Assembly: GCF_002949735.1 (NCBI RefSeq)
Contig: NZ_CP026681.1
Span: 7,532,501 to 7,596,500 of the forward strand
Direction: 5' to 3'
Length of the DNA stretch: 64,000 bases
Source: Nostoc sp. 'Peltigera membranacea cyanobiont' N6
Lineage (GTDB): Bacteria > Cyanobacteriota > Cyanobacteriia > Cyanobacteriales > Nostocaceae
The notes beneath the pieces were generated by a model. That model did no database searches. It was not told where the DNA came from and saw nothing but the letters and a program-made list of their open reading frames with translations. Every line of letters begins with the position of its first letter. The stretch's first letter is position 1. Shown piece after piece: positions 34,921 to 44,631 of this stretch. The position numbers were made by a program, and so were the translations under genes.

Positions 34921-35018
34921 CTTAAGTGTAAATGCGTATATTCTTTGTCTTCAATTTATAAACTTAAAACTTCTTCTTAGACATTCTACTTAAACCCGCA
35001 ACTTTAGGGGTAATTTTT

Positions 35019-36092
35019 ATGAAACAACGGCTTGTATTTCCCAGGCAATTAGTTTGCGTAGGTATGATTTCTCGTCCCCAGGTACTTTTATACAGTTTTT
35101 TACTGTTTACTTTTTTGCTGAGTCCCATAGCTGCGGGTGCGGCTGATATTACGCAACAACTCCACCGTCCTTTAAATAGTTCCGTTGGGCGACAATCCAG
35201 AGATGAAGCAGACAGCTTGCTGACTATCGGCAAACAACAATATGCTTCAGGGTATGCCGATAAAACAATTGTGTCTTGCTTGCAAGCACTAGAACTATAT
35301 CACTCAATTGGCGACCTGAAAGCACAAGGTTTGACTTACAATTTGCTTGCCAAGGCTTATATTCAGCTTGGTAGTTCAAAAGAGGCAGAAGATGCTTTAC
35401 GACGAGGATTAGCGATCGCTCGTGATACTAAAGACTTCCAAACTCAGATTTTTGTGCTAAATAATATCGGTACATTTCTCCTGCAACAAGGAGAATCTGC
35501 TGCTGCTGGTAAAATACTCGAAGATGCACTCGCAATTGCTCGTGGTGTCAAAAACATTGAAGGCGAAGGACTATCTCTGAGTAATTTGGGTTTAGTAACT
35601 GCCAGGTTGGGAGATTATAACAAGGCGATTAAATTGTATGAAAATGCTTTACTTTTCCGCCGTCAAACGGGCGATGCCATCGGTGAAGCAAATACCCTGA
35701 ATAATTTAGGTGATGCTTACCTAGCATCTGGAAATTATCAGGATACCATTGCTACCTATGGCGAAGCAATGCAAACAGCTAAAACTAGCCGCGATCGCAC
35801 TAATGAATTACGAGCAATTGACGGTTTAGTTAAAGCTCACACTGCTGTCGGACGCTACGAAAGAGCCTTTGATTTACTAGAGCAACGTTTAGCACTCGCT
35901 AAAGAATTGCAAAATTTGCGAGAAGAATTAAAATCTTTTGAGTCTTACGCTCAGGTATATAAGCAACAAGGTAATTACCTCACTGCTCGTAATTTTTACG
36001 AAAGGGCGATTATACTGGCGCGGACATTAGAAGACAGCGAACAAGAAGTGCAATTGCGGGATCAGTTAACTCAAATGCTTCAACGAAAGTAG
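35019..36092 (+). CDS. Secreted TPR-repeat protein
   Basis: A 357-residue protein with an N-terminal signal (hydrophobic about 24-44, cleavage near AAGAA) and about six to seven TPR units from residue 60 to the end, such as EGLSLSNLGLVTARLGDYNK and EANTLNNLGDAYLASGNYQD. The repeats resemble the GPSM2/kinesin-light-chain TPR type. It probably acts as a protein-binding scaffold in the periplasm. The partner is unknown. A ribosome site (TTAGGGG) precedes ATG 35019. Confidence 0.85.
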   Translation: MKQRLVFPRQLVCVGMISRPQVLLYSFLLFTFLLSPIAAGAADITQQLHRPLNSSVGRQSRDEADSLLTIGKQQYASGYADKTIVSCLQALELYHSIGDLKAQGLTYNLLAKAYIQLGSSKEAEDALRRGLAIARDTKDFQTQIFVLNNIGTFLLQQGESAAAGKILEDALAIARGVKNIEGEGLSLSNLGLVTARLGDYNKAIKLYENALLFRRQTGDAIGEANTLNNLGDAYLASGNYQDTIATYGEAMQTAKTSRDRTNELRAIDGLVKAHTAVGRYERAFDLLEQRLALAKELQNLREELKSFESYAQVYKQQGNYLTARNFYERAIILARTLEDSEQEVQLRDQLTQMLQRK

Positions 36093-36132
36093 GGGAAATT
36101 CATAAATTTATCCTACTTTCGTACTAATTTGA

Positions 36133-36744
36133 TTAATTCAAAAATACTGAACCGTTCCGTTCAATTCTCATCGCACTTCTGCCCTGGGCTGCATTTGTGG
36201 CTTCGTTAAATCTAACTTCCAAACTTCCTGGCTCTGAAGAAGCTTGTGGAGTCACTAGCAATTGTCCGCGATCTTCTCGTTCAAATGTCACCGTTACTGG
36301 TGCTTTTAGACCTTGCAATATTACATTTGACTTACCTTGTAGCGATCGCGGTGCTGTATCGCCAATCACTTGGAAAGTTACATTAGCCGCAGTGTCATTC
36401 ACCAACTTGATATTAACTGTACCATTAGTCAGTGCGATCGTTGCGCTGGGGGTTTGCCTTGGTTGTAGTAGTTGTGGTTGGTCGCTGGAAACTCCTCCTG
36501 GTGAGGGCTGTTGAATTTTATCGCCAGGAACTGGGCGTGGTGGTCTAGCACTTGGTCCTGGTGTTACGGGAGTCTGGGAGCGGTTATAGGGTGATTCGCT
36601 AAAGATACTGGGACTTGGATTAAGGTTAGGGGTAGATTGTTGTGCTAATGCGTGAGGAATAGCTGGCAGACTAATCAGTAATCCCCCACAAATAGCGCCA
36701 AGTAACTCAGCAGACTTACGAAACTTTTGAGACTCATTATTCAT
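36133..36744 (-). CDS. Secreted Pro/Gln-rich protein of unknown function
   Basis: A 203-residue exported protein: signal peptide (about 12-34, ending ALAQ), a Pro/Ser-rich disordered linker (about 35-95), then a compact beta-rich domain (about 100-200) with KLVNDTAANVTFQVIGDT and VTVTFEREDRGQLL. The organisation suggests a periplasmic or wall-attached protein. It converges with the TPR gene. No family recognised. Confidence 0.75.
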   Translation of the reverse strand: MNNESQKFRKSAELLGAICGGLLISLPAIPHALAQQSTPNLNPSPSIFSESPYNRSQTPVTPGPSARPPRPVPGDKIQQPSPGGVSSDQPQLLQPRQTPSATIALTNGTVNIKLVNDTAANVTFQVIGDTAPRSLQGKSNVILQGLKAPVTVTFEREDRGQLLVTPQASSEPGSLEVRFNEATNAAQGRSAMRIERNGSVFLN

Positions 36745-37065
36745 TCTTGACTCCTGAAAAAATATCCAACTAATAATCTTCTTTTAAAAACTTCAAACAG
36801 CAGATTTAATTAGATTTAATCTGTCACTGTACATCCAAGATAATATCAATGGCGGGCATTTTTTGTATCTAACTAGAGACTAGATAATAATCTCAAATTA
36901 GACATAACTATTTCATCCACAAGGCTGAAAAAGCTAAACTATTAGCGATCGGTCATAAAAACAAGTAAAAAGTCTAATGAGTGATTGAATTTAAAATAAT
37001 TCATAAAGGATGAAATTTATTTGCTTTTCTACATGGATCGCAGGAAACAAAAACTTATTGCCAAA
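36745..37065. other. Intergenic region, 320 bp
   Basis: AT-rich sequence with no gene or clear repeat found. It carries the promoter of the minus-strand secreted protein gene. Confidence 0.5.
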
Positions 37066-38541
37066 TTAAGACTCAAGAGTTATTGGTAAAGTGACAGTAA
37101 ACGTGGTGCCAATGCCTTGGGTACTTTCAACTTGAATATGACCCTGATGATGTTCGACAATAGCTTGAGCGATCGCTAATCCTAATCCTGAACTAGTAGC
37201 ATTAGTTGTAGCTGTATTCCCAGTTGTATGAGTCCGTGCCGGATCTACACGATAAAAGCGGTCAAACAAGCGTGGTAGGGCTTCTATGGGGATTCCAACT
37301 CCGCTATCACTCACTTTAACTTGCAACTGGGCACTGCTATAACGCAGTCCAGAAACGCGATTTATTCCTTCTATCCGCACCAATTCCACTTTTACCCATC
37401 CACCGACTGGAGTGTAATATAAGGCATTAGCAATTAAATTTGTGAACAGCCGCACCAGTTGATCCCAATTGCCCACAAGGGTAAACCAATTTTCCAGTAA
37501 TTTGGGGCTAGTTTCGGAAGCAGGAGGATCGATTAAGTCTAGAGAAAGAGTGATTTCTTTTTCGGGAACTAACAATTGTTGTTCTTCAACCACCTCCATC
37601 AACAAAGCATCCAGAGGACAAGGTGAAAAGATATCTTTGCTAATCCCACTATCCTGTCGTGCTAAGAATAGTAAGTCATTGACTAACTTACCCAAACGCT
37701 GCGTTAACCGTTCCACCACCTTTAATTGTTGCCGATACTGCATAGAAGTAGTCGCTTCCACCTCTGCTAAATCCAAGTCAGCAAGGGCGACTTGCACATT
37801 TGTTTGAATCAAAGTAATGGGACTTCTAAGTTCGTGAGAAGCATCAGCAGTGAATTGTTTGAGGCGTTGATAAGATTCACCTACCGGTTCCATTGCTTTA
37901 CCCGAAAGAAACCAGCCACTTGCACCTACGGAAGCCACCATTAACCCAATACCTAGTGCCAAATCAAAAATTAACTCACGACTGGGTTTAGTGACTTCAA
38001 ACCAGGGATGACTAACACGCAGATATCCTACTACCTGCCGCCCCACTTCTACGCGTTGGGTGATTTGTCGTAATAAGAGTGGTGAATTTTGAGTGAGGAG
38101 GGAAGAGTGAGGAGTTAGGAATTTGGAATTTTCACTCTCTCCCTTAACTACGCGCACAGTTTCACCAGTGCGGTTGGCACGAATGGGAATATTTAGCGGT
38201 TCGGATAGTGTTGACCACAGTAATTCACCAGACGGACTAAACCATTCTAGGTCGATGTGGTCATCTTCTACGGTGTCAGCATTTTCACGAAAACTGGCTT
38301 CTAAATTAATGCGAAATTTATCTACATCAGCATTAATTGGCTCAAATATGAGTGTAGATGCACAACGACTTGTTGTGAGACAACGCTCCACTATTTCTAC
38401 TACATGGTTGAGGGTATCATCAATTCGCTCAATCAACGTACTGCGGACATATAAATAAACACCACTAGCAAATATTAATAGTAATACCGCAGTGACAGCA
38501 GTGTACCAAATTGCAAGACGGCGGCGAGTAGCCTGAAACAT
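37066..38541 (-). CDS. Sensor histidine kinase
   Basis: The 491-residue inner-membrane kinase has TM1 at about 8-32, a periplasmic sensor of about 150 residues and TM2 at about 190-212. The dimerisation/phospho-acceptor region carries His236 (DASHELRSPI). The ATPase domain has the N box (LFTNLIANALYYTP), G1 (VSDSGVGIP), F (LFDRFYR) and G2 (SGLGLAIA) motifs. No response-regulator gene is adjacent, so it is an orphan. Residues about 134-153 are encoded by a heptamer array in the sensor domain. Confidence 0.92.
   Translation of the reverse strand: MFQATRRRLAIWYTAVTAVLLLIFASGVYLYVRSTLIERIDDTLNHVVEIVERCLTTSRCASTLIFEPINADVDKFRINLEASFRENADTVEDDHIDLEWFSPSGELLWSTLSEPLNIPIRANRTGETVRVVKGESENSKFLTPHSSLLTQNSPLLLRQITQRVEVGRQVVGYLRVSHPWFEVTKPSRELIFDLALGIGLMVASVGASGWFLSGKAMEPVGESYQRLKQFTADASHELRSPITLIQTNVQVALADLDLAEVEATTSMQYRQQLKVVERLTQRLGKLVNDLLFLARQDSGISKDIFSPCPLDALLMEVVEEQQLLVPEKEITLSLDLIDPPASETSPKLLENWFTLVGNWDQLVRLFTNLIANALYYTPVGGWVKVELVRIEGINRVSGLRYSSAQLQVKVSDSGVGIPIEALPRLFDRFYRVDPARTHTTGNTATTNATSSGLGLAIAQAIVEHHQGHIQVESTQGIGTTFTVTLPITLES
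38092..38119. repeat. STRR array inside the histidine-kinase gene
   Basis: Four tandem heptamers AGTGAGG, AGGGAAG, AGTGAGG, AGTTAGG, translated in the sensor domain. Confidence 0.85.
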
Positions 38542-39104
38542 ATTTTTTCACCCACTTGTTTGATTGAATATCTTTACATTACGTGTTTATACGGCTAAAT
38601 AGCATCTCACTTTTTTAGCTCTCGTGGTTTTGCTGAGGTTTAATTTTTGCTCAAGAATTACACTCTTGTTGCAGTAAATCTGCTTAATCCTATTTAATTC
38701 TTTACAACCCGGATAAAAATCGATTTTCTTTGGCTATCTATATCGCAATTCCTTTAAGTTAAGCTCGAAATCTTTCATAGAGAGGTTGCAATCCAAAGTC
38801 TATACACACTTAGAACTTAGACTCAATACCAAAAATACTTACTTCAAGCTTATCTGCTTATATGGTTTTAACAAAAATAATTTTTGATTTTGTCTAAAGG
38901 AAGCAACGAAAAATCATTTTTTTAAACAAACTAATGAATGTTTTTTGAGCTTCAACAGTTTATTTTTGCAGTGAAAATAGTAGTTGGCGATCGCTATTTT
39001 GAATTGATTATGCTTTTTATTCTTGAATCCACTCTACCAAACAGTATCTTTCTATTGTGGAAACCTGTAAAATCTCGGATCACCAAATTGTAAGAATCTC
39101 ACTA
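38542..39104. other. Intergenic region, 560 bp
   Basis: AT-rich, without a gene. It holds the divergent promoters of the histidine kinase and the large outer-membrane protein gene, and one HIP1 octamer near 38988. No tandem repeat seen. Confidence 0.5.
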
Positions 39105-42100
39105 ATGAGATTCAAAAAAAATTTACAATTAATTGTAACGTGCTTTCTATCTTCAACAATTCTGTTCAAAGTTATCCTAGTTCAATTTTCTGCGATCGCC
39201 TTAGAATTTCACGGTCGTAACAATATAATTTTGAATGTAGAAAATAAGATTACTAGTGATAACAGGTTATCAAAATCGGAGAATCTAGACACTTCAAAAA
39301 ATAAAACTATATTAATACAAGCTTTAAAAAATGAGAACTCTAACTTACAGAAAGATCGACAACTTTCAAAATTAATTCCCATTGAGCTAATCGCGGAAAA
39401 TGATGCAAATCTTAGCGATCGGAGCTTGCTAAATTCAGATAAAGTAGATAGTCCTGAAAGCAAAGCTCTGTTAAAAGATACTAATTCTGACTTGCAGAAA
39501 ACCAAACAGTTATCCGAATTTACTATAGCTGATGTTATCCCAATTGATTTAATCGCGGAAAATAATGAAAATCTTAATGATAATAATTTGCTAAATTCAG
39601 ATAAAGGAGATAGTTCTGAAAGCAAAGCCCTGTTAAAAGATACTAATTCTGACTTACAGAAAACTAAACGGTTATCCGAATTTACTAGAGCTAATATTAT
39701 CCCAATTGAGGTAATCGCGGAAAATAATAAAAATCTTAATGATAATAATTTGCTAAATTCAGATAAAGTAGATAGTCCTGAAAGCAAAGCCCTGTTAAAA
39801 GAAACTAATTCTGATTTGCAGAAAATTAAACAGTTATCCGAATTCACTATAGCTGATGTTATCCCAATTGAAGAGTATAAAGTAGAACCTCCCAAGCCAC
39901 CTGATGAAGGTGAAGAACAGACTAAGCCTAATACAACTAAACCGAATGTACCAGCACAACAAATACTAATACAAAAGCTACGTCGTTCAAAAAAACAACA
40001 ACAAACACAACAACAAAAAATAATTATTGATGCTCTGACATTTAGTGCCAATAAGTATCCTTGGATTGTTAATCCTACAGATAATCTTACTTTTTCCACA
40101 GAATTATTTAAGCCAAATCAGAATGAAAATTATATAGATACAGATATAAGTTTAAAATTTTCTGGAGATAATCAGATTATTAATAAGTTTACTTATGCTA
40201 AATTTCCCAAAGCTGACCAGTTTTACTGGGTTCTTGATAATAATAGAATAGTAGTTGAAACTAAAGGCTCCCAAATTGGCATTCTGTCTCAGGGAAGAGA
40301 AACTAATACTTATATTACCCAAAATGTTACCTCACAACAGGCATTTTGGGGATTGCAAACTCTATTCGCTATACCTACAGATTTTCAGAATTTATTTGGA
40401 ACAGTTGATACTCAGAATTTTTCTATAACCTCAATAGCCGGACAATTGGTTAATCCTGAAGGCGTACCTGCCGGCAGAGTTACTATTAATAGTGGAATTA
40501 ACGAAAACAATCCTAATGTCACAGTTCTAAGAAATCCTATTCTAGCTATTGGTAGTGGCTCTACTTTGAGTGCTGATGGTGGACAAGCATTATTTCAAGC
40601 TTTAGATGCTGCCAATGCTCCCAAAATTTTGCAAGGCTTTCCAACGACGAACATACAGCCTTTATTAGATGGTGGAAATGTCAAACTCAAGATAGGTGAA
40701 GTTATTCCTAATAGTGCCCTAGAAGCTGCTGGTATCTCCTGGGGAAATATATTGACAGGAGAAGGTTTTGGTTTTAATGCTCCTGTTTCTTCCTTACCAG
40801 GTATTAAGGTTGCTCAACTTGGCAAATTTGATAACTTTGACTTGTTAAATGTAGCAGTCAATCCTTTTCTATCTCAATCTGAGAAAGACTTTCATTATCT
40901 TAACTCTTTACAGTGGGTATCTTTAGGGAGAAGACAACCTGTATTTGAGACACTATCCCAAACTCAAGAAAGTTCAGATTGGCACAGACTGTATGTTAGT
41001 CGTCCTCATAATCGCAGCTTAATTCAATACGATCCAGTTGCAGCTAAGGCTACTTATTCTAATATTTTTTCTGCCCCAGGATTATCTCTCACAGCTAAAT
41101 TCAGCGATACTAGCCTTGATGCTATTCAATCAGTAAATTCTACATTAGGTTTACTATTAGGTGAAGTTTTTGAAGCTATTAAAATTGATAATATTCAACA
41201 AGGTTTACATGAAGCTAGGGAAAAGTTTAAGAATGGGGAAGATTTTACTTCTTTAAGTACAACTGCTACATCTGAACAAAGAAGACAAATCAATAACAGG
41301 TTGAATCGCACCTTATCTTATGCCAATGCATCTAGTGGACTAGAGCAGGTATCTGGAACTTACACATTTCCGAGTCAAGTAACTCCTAAGAACTCTAGTA
41401 TCTTGCAAATAAGAACGGGAAATCACAAACGAGCAGTTCAGTTTCTTGAAAGAGATATTTCTATTTTAAATGAAGGTAATACATTCTTTTCCGATCTCAG
41501 GCTCTCTAATGAAAAATTTGGCCCTTTGACTTACATTGGTCTTCCAATTCCTTTAAATGATACTTCCATTGATCCTGTTAATGAATCCTCTGCTGCCGAA
41601 GTTATTTTGACAAACGCCCAAGGACAACAATTTGTAGAAAAATTTAATTCAGCAGATTCGACCATAGTACCGATACAGGTGCGAGCAGCCGATTTAGCAT
41701 TTGATTATATGGAACTCACTAGAGTTGACAAAATAGGTGTTAGTTTTAATAGCTTTAACGGTTATCTATCTTTGCCAACAGTTGAATTATTAGCAGCAGG
41801 CTCTTCTGGAAATTTTAACTATAGTGCCAATGTAGGAACGTGGTTTAATATAGATGCTAACTCAGCACCAGGCGTTTCTAATAATAATTTAGGCATAGAA
41901 GAACCAACTTTAGGTTTCTACACTAATATACTTCTTAATTATATTAAAACTGATGTGCGTCTAAATTCGGCCAAAAAACCTGTAGCTATTAACACTCACG
42001 TACCATACTTGAGAGTTGATTGGAATAGTGCCTCTAATAAAAATAATCCTTTTTCTACTTATTTAAGTTATTTATATCAGCATCAAGAAAGAAATTTCGG

Positions 42101-42461
42101 TTTTTCTTTAGCTCCTGGCATCGCTTTTATTGAGAATAATAGCAATGGGGAATTACTAGGTCTTTTTAATGGAGAATTTAGTACTAGTCATGGTTTGAAC
42201 CTCAAGACAAATTTAGAAATGGGTAAAGAGTATTTCTTTCAATTTCAAGGCTTGCAGCGAGTCAGCAAAAATATTTCTGCTGGTATTTATTTTAAAAATT
42301 ATAGTATTAATAATCTAGGTTTGAGCAGCCGAGTTTCTGGTTTCAACTATGGAGTTATTCTGAGGCATAGTTTTCCAGATAATAGTGTGTTTATAGAAAC
42401 TCAAATTGGTACAGGCGAGAATGGATTTGACCTACAGCTTCAAGGTGGTTATCGATTTTGA
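39105..42461 (+). CDS. Large predicted outer-membrane beta-barrel protein with repeats
   Basis: The protein has 1118 residues from ATG 39105; a GTG at 39057 would add 16 residues ahead of a good signal peptide (MRFKKNLQLIVTCFLSSTIL). Residues about 87-243 form tandem 54-residue acidic repeats. A basic Gln/Lys stretch (RSKKQQQTQQQK) follows, then a long beta-rich region. The end, GFDLQLQGGYRF, has the terminal Phe typical of outer-membrane barrels. It therefore probably sits in the outer membrane with the repeats in the periplasm or outside. No family recognised. Two small secreted paralogs lie just downstream on the other strand. Confidence 0.8.
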   Translation: MRFKKNLQLIVTCFLSSTILFKVILVQFSAIALEFHGRNNIILNVENKITSDNRLSKSENLDTSKNKTILIQALKNENSNLQKDRQLSKLIPIELIAENDANLSDRSLLNSDKVDSPESKALLKDTNSDLQKTKQLSEFTIADVIPIDLIAENNENLNDNNLLNSDKGDSSESKALLKDTNSDLQKTKRLSEFTRANIIPIEVIAENNKNLNDNNLLNSDKVDSPESKALLKETNSDLQKIKQLSEFTIADVIPIEEYKVEPPKPPDEGEEQTKPNTTKPNVPAQQILIQKLRRSKKQQQTQQQKIIIDALTFSANKYPWIVNPTDNLTFSTELFKPNQNENYIDTDISLKFSGDNQIINKFTYAKFPKADQFYWVLDNNRIVVETKGSQIGILSQGRETNTYITQNVTSQQAFWGLQTLFAIPTDFQNLFGTVDTQNFSITSIAGQLVNPEGVPAGRVTINSGINENNPNVTVLRNPILAIGSGSTLSADGGQALFQALDAANAPKILQGFPTTNIQPLLDGGNVKLKIGEVIPNSALEAAGISWGNILTGEGFGFNAPVSSLPGIKVAQLGKFDNFDLLNVAVNPFLSQSEKDFHYLNSLQWVSLGRRQPVFETLSQTQESSDWHRLYVSRPHNRSLIQYDPVAAKATYSNIFSAPGLSLTAKFSDTSLDAIQSVNSTLGLLLGEVFEAIKIDNIQQGLHEAREKFKNGEDFTSLSTTATSEQRRQINNRLNRTLSYANASSGLEQVSGTYTFPSQVTPKNSSILQIRTGNHKRAVQFLERDISILNEGNTFFSDLRLSNEKFGPLTYIGLPIPLNDTSIDPVNESSAAEVILTNAQGQQFVEKFNSADSTIVPIQVRAADLAFDYMELTRVDKIGVSFNSFNGYLSLPTVELLAAGSSGNFNYSANVGTWFNIDANSAPGVSNNNLGIEEPTLGFYTNILLNYIKTDVRLNSAKKPVAINTHVPYLRVDWNSASNKNNPFSTYLSYLYQHQERNFGFSLAPGIAFIENNSNGELLGLFNGEFSTSHGLNLKTNLEMGKEYFFQFQGLQRVSKNISAGIYFKNYSINNLGLSSRVSGFNYGVILRHSFPDNSVFIETQIGTGENGFDLQLQGGYRF
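39363..39890 (+). repeat. 162-bp tandem repeats within the barrel-protein gene
   Basis: TTATCCGAATT starts at 39510, 39672 and 39834, exactly 162 bp (54 codons) apart. The first unit (about 39363-39509) is 15 bp shorter and more diverged. The last unit is partial. Confidence 0.95.
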
Positions 42462-42531
42462 TGGCATCAAAAAATATCCCCCAACTTTAAAAAAATTCGG
42501 GAATCTAAGGTTTTTAGTTTGTCAATTCTGT

Positions 42532-42963
42532 TTAATCTAAGCCACCTAAGCTATTATTACCAGCGCCCGCTCGGATTATAGTTGTTAAATCTTCAACAGA
42601 AGTAGTATTTTTTAATAAATTCGCTGTTGTATCAATAAATGAGCTTGGATTAGAAAGTGTAGTAGTTTGAACTAATCCTGGAGTTATAGTCAGACTAGTT
42701 ATGGTTTCGTCATTTCCACCTGCGATACCTCCATAGGTGGGAGAAATTGTTAAACCTCCGTTAAAGGAAGAGCCAGAAGGTAAAGTTACCTCGCCGCTGA
42801 TACTGAGAAAACTACCAGAAGGTCTAATAAGAGTAACAGCACCACGAGCAGTAGCTTGTTGTGCATTTGCTGGTGTAGCTAAAAAGTTTCCTACACTTAT
42901 TAAACCTAATAGGCAGATACTTCCTTGAAGAATTATAGATAATTTGTTGGATAAGCTATTCAT
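42532..42963 (-). CDS. Small secreted protein, paralog A
   Basis: A 143-residue protein with a signal peptide (LLGLISVGNFLATPANAQQ). A beta-rich core starts ARGAVTLIRPSGSFLSISGE and a C-terminal motif SVEDLTTIIRAGAG follows. The ATG at 42963 is chosen because GAGGAG lies about 10 nt upstream. It shares its N-terminal layout, the TARGAVT/SARGAVT motif and the VEDL..(I/L)(I/V)RA motif with the gene at 43521-43928. It converges with the large barrel gene. Function unknown. Confidence 0.8.
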   Translation of the reverse strand: MNSLSNKLSIILQGSICLLGLISVGNFLATPANAQQATARGAVTLIRPSGSFLSISGEVTLPSGSSFNGGLTISPTYGGIAGGNDETITSLTITPGLVQTTTLSNPSSFIDTTANLLKNTTSVEDLTTIIRAGAGNNSLGGLD

Positions 42964-43520
42964 TTTTTCTAAACTCCTCATGTTCTTCGCCTTAGCTTGT
43001 TTCCAGATTCTGCTTGGAAATGCAAAATTAACCTCGACTAGCAAAAGTAAAGGCGGAATCTTTCTTTATCGTTTTTTATTACTCTGGTCAGATAAAAATA
43101 TAGAATCCCTGATATGAGCGTTTTGTTAACGATGAACATTCTGAGGGTTGGTATTGTTACGTAAGCGCTCGATTCATTATTTTCTAGGAGTTTCAGGGTT
43201 TATATTGATATCACTAAAGCTATGTAAAGGATTGATGAGGAGTCGCATCATAATTCTAGAACTTACGTAAAACACAAAGGAAAAATGTAATCTTTGTATC
43301 AGAGTTGTAACAGAAGGTAGGAGGAACTATGTTCCTCTACGAAAAACTCGTACAACAAAATTCCCGACTTCTTAAAAAAAGTCGGGAATCTGAGCCACAA
43401 AATAAATATAGGGAACAGATATAGCATTTGCTATTTCTCCTCCCTACGATCTATTAATTTATTCAACTGTTCTGTGAGTTGTTAAAAATTTTGTAAGTAC
43501 TTACTAGGCAAAAATTCAAT
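42964..43520. other. Gap between the two secreted paralogs
   Basis: Contains the hairpin ATTCCCGAC/GTCGGGAAT (43360-43389), a dispersed repeat type, and otherwise AT-rich promoter sequence. No gene found. Confidence 0.55.
43360..43389 (-). terminator. Hairpin ATTCCCGAC...GTCGGGAAT
   Basis: A perfect 9-bp stem with an A-rich loop. It may terminate a transcript between the paralogs or be a dispersed repeat. A related fragment (AATTCGGGAATCTAAGG) lies near 42493. Confidence 0.4.
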
Positions 43521-43928
43521 CTACTCTAGACCGCCACCAGCACCAGCTGCTCTGACAAGGGTTGCTAAATCTTCAACAGTTGTAAAAGTCTGTGCTGCAA
43601 TCTGTCCTGCAATAGCTGCTGAAATTGTGGTAGGAGGTGTGGTTGAAGATGCTGCACTAACTGGGGTTAATGTGAGACCTCCGACAGTTTCTTGGTTTGT
43701 ACCTTCACCAATAGGATTATTAACGATAACTTCTAGTCCGGTAAAGTCTGTACCCGGAGCTGCAACCACTTCACCACTGACGCTGATAGAAGAACCTGAT
43801 GCTCTAACTATTGTAACCGCACCCCGTGCAGAAGCTTGATCTGCACTTGCTGGTGCAGCTAGGATGTTACCAACGCCAACCAAACCTAATAAGCAGATGC
43901 CGCCTTTAACGATCGCAGAAATTTTCAT
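43521..43928 (-). CDS. Small secreted protein, paralog B
   Basis: A 135-residue exported protein: signal peptide (GGICLLGLVGVGNILAAPAS), the ARGAVTIVRASGSSISVSGE core, a Thr/Pro-rich linker and the C-terminal VEDLATLVRAAGAGGGLE. Start ATG 43928 follows AAAGG. Paralogous to the gene at 42532. Likely a periplasmic or surface protein; function unknown. Confidence 0.8.
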   Translation of the reverse strand: MKISAIVKGGICLLGLVGVGNILAAPASADQASARGAVTIVRASGSSISVSGEVVAAPGTDFTGLEVIVNNPIGEGTNQETVGGLTLTPVSAASSTTPPTTISAAIAGQIAAQTFTTVEDLATLVRAAGAGGGLE

Positions 43929-44631
43929 AATTAACGAACCTTTCGTGTTGTTTACCTTTGCGTTTTCAATATAACCATTGCTTACCAAAAATATCCCAGC
44001 AATAATACTGAAATTTTAAAAAATTCCATAGTCCTAAATAAAAAAGACTAATACATTGATATCTTAGCCTTTATTTGAGTAACAGCAAGGGAAAACTCAT
44101 GAAAATAGAGTTAAAAAAAAGCTTCTATATACTTAATACCTGTACATAAATTGTTCTAATAATTACTAAAAATCTAGATTTTAAGTTCTAATCCAGAAAT
44201 CACTATAGGTAAGGCTTTAGACTGCTTCTTACACCACGAGCCTATGTAAACACCGCTTGAGAATTCGTCAGCAATTGTCAGAAACGCCTATGTCATATCT
44301 TTGCTAAATCTTAGAGGTTGAATGAATAAGTGTTTTGCTGTGATTTTAGGCACTTTTAGATCGCCCCTAACCCACACCAGTTGCTCCATTTGGGGAAACC
44401 CCTTGGCGTTAGCCTCTCCCTTTGGGAGAAGGTTTATTTTTGAGTCTTTGACTGACGTTATTTAAATACAAATAGATTTTTGATTAAGTATGATATTGAT
44501 TCCTGACCAGTAGGAGGTAAAGAATCAATATGACCAAAAATTGCTTCAGCGTTCTGCTCAAGCACCCTTTAACTTAATATGTTTATTGTCCCCCAATTCA
44601 ATGGGCTACATCTGCCTGCCCTTAGGTCATT
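43929..44631. other. Intergenic region, 700 bp
   Basis: No gene found. Around 44357-44430 there is a C-rich then G-rich segment (CCATTTGGGGAAACCCCTTGG, CTCCCTTTGGGAGAAGG) that forms small hairpins and resembles repeat remnants. The polyphosphate kinase promoter should lie in the last 150 bp. Confidence 0.5.

Noticed and set aside
39209..40099. Long minus-strand frame of 296 codons opposite the barrel gene
   Set aside because: It is a shadow produced by the 162-bp repeats; it is Ser/Leu/Cys-rich and the plus-strand protein has a signal peptide and barrel end.
44480..44631. Pho-box upstream of polyphosphate kinase
   Set aside because: Only loose CTTAA-like fragments are present, without the spaced direct repeats expected.
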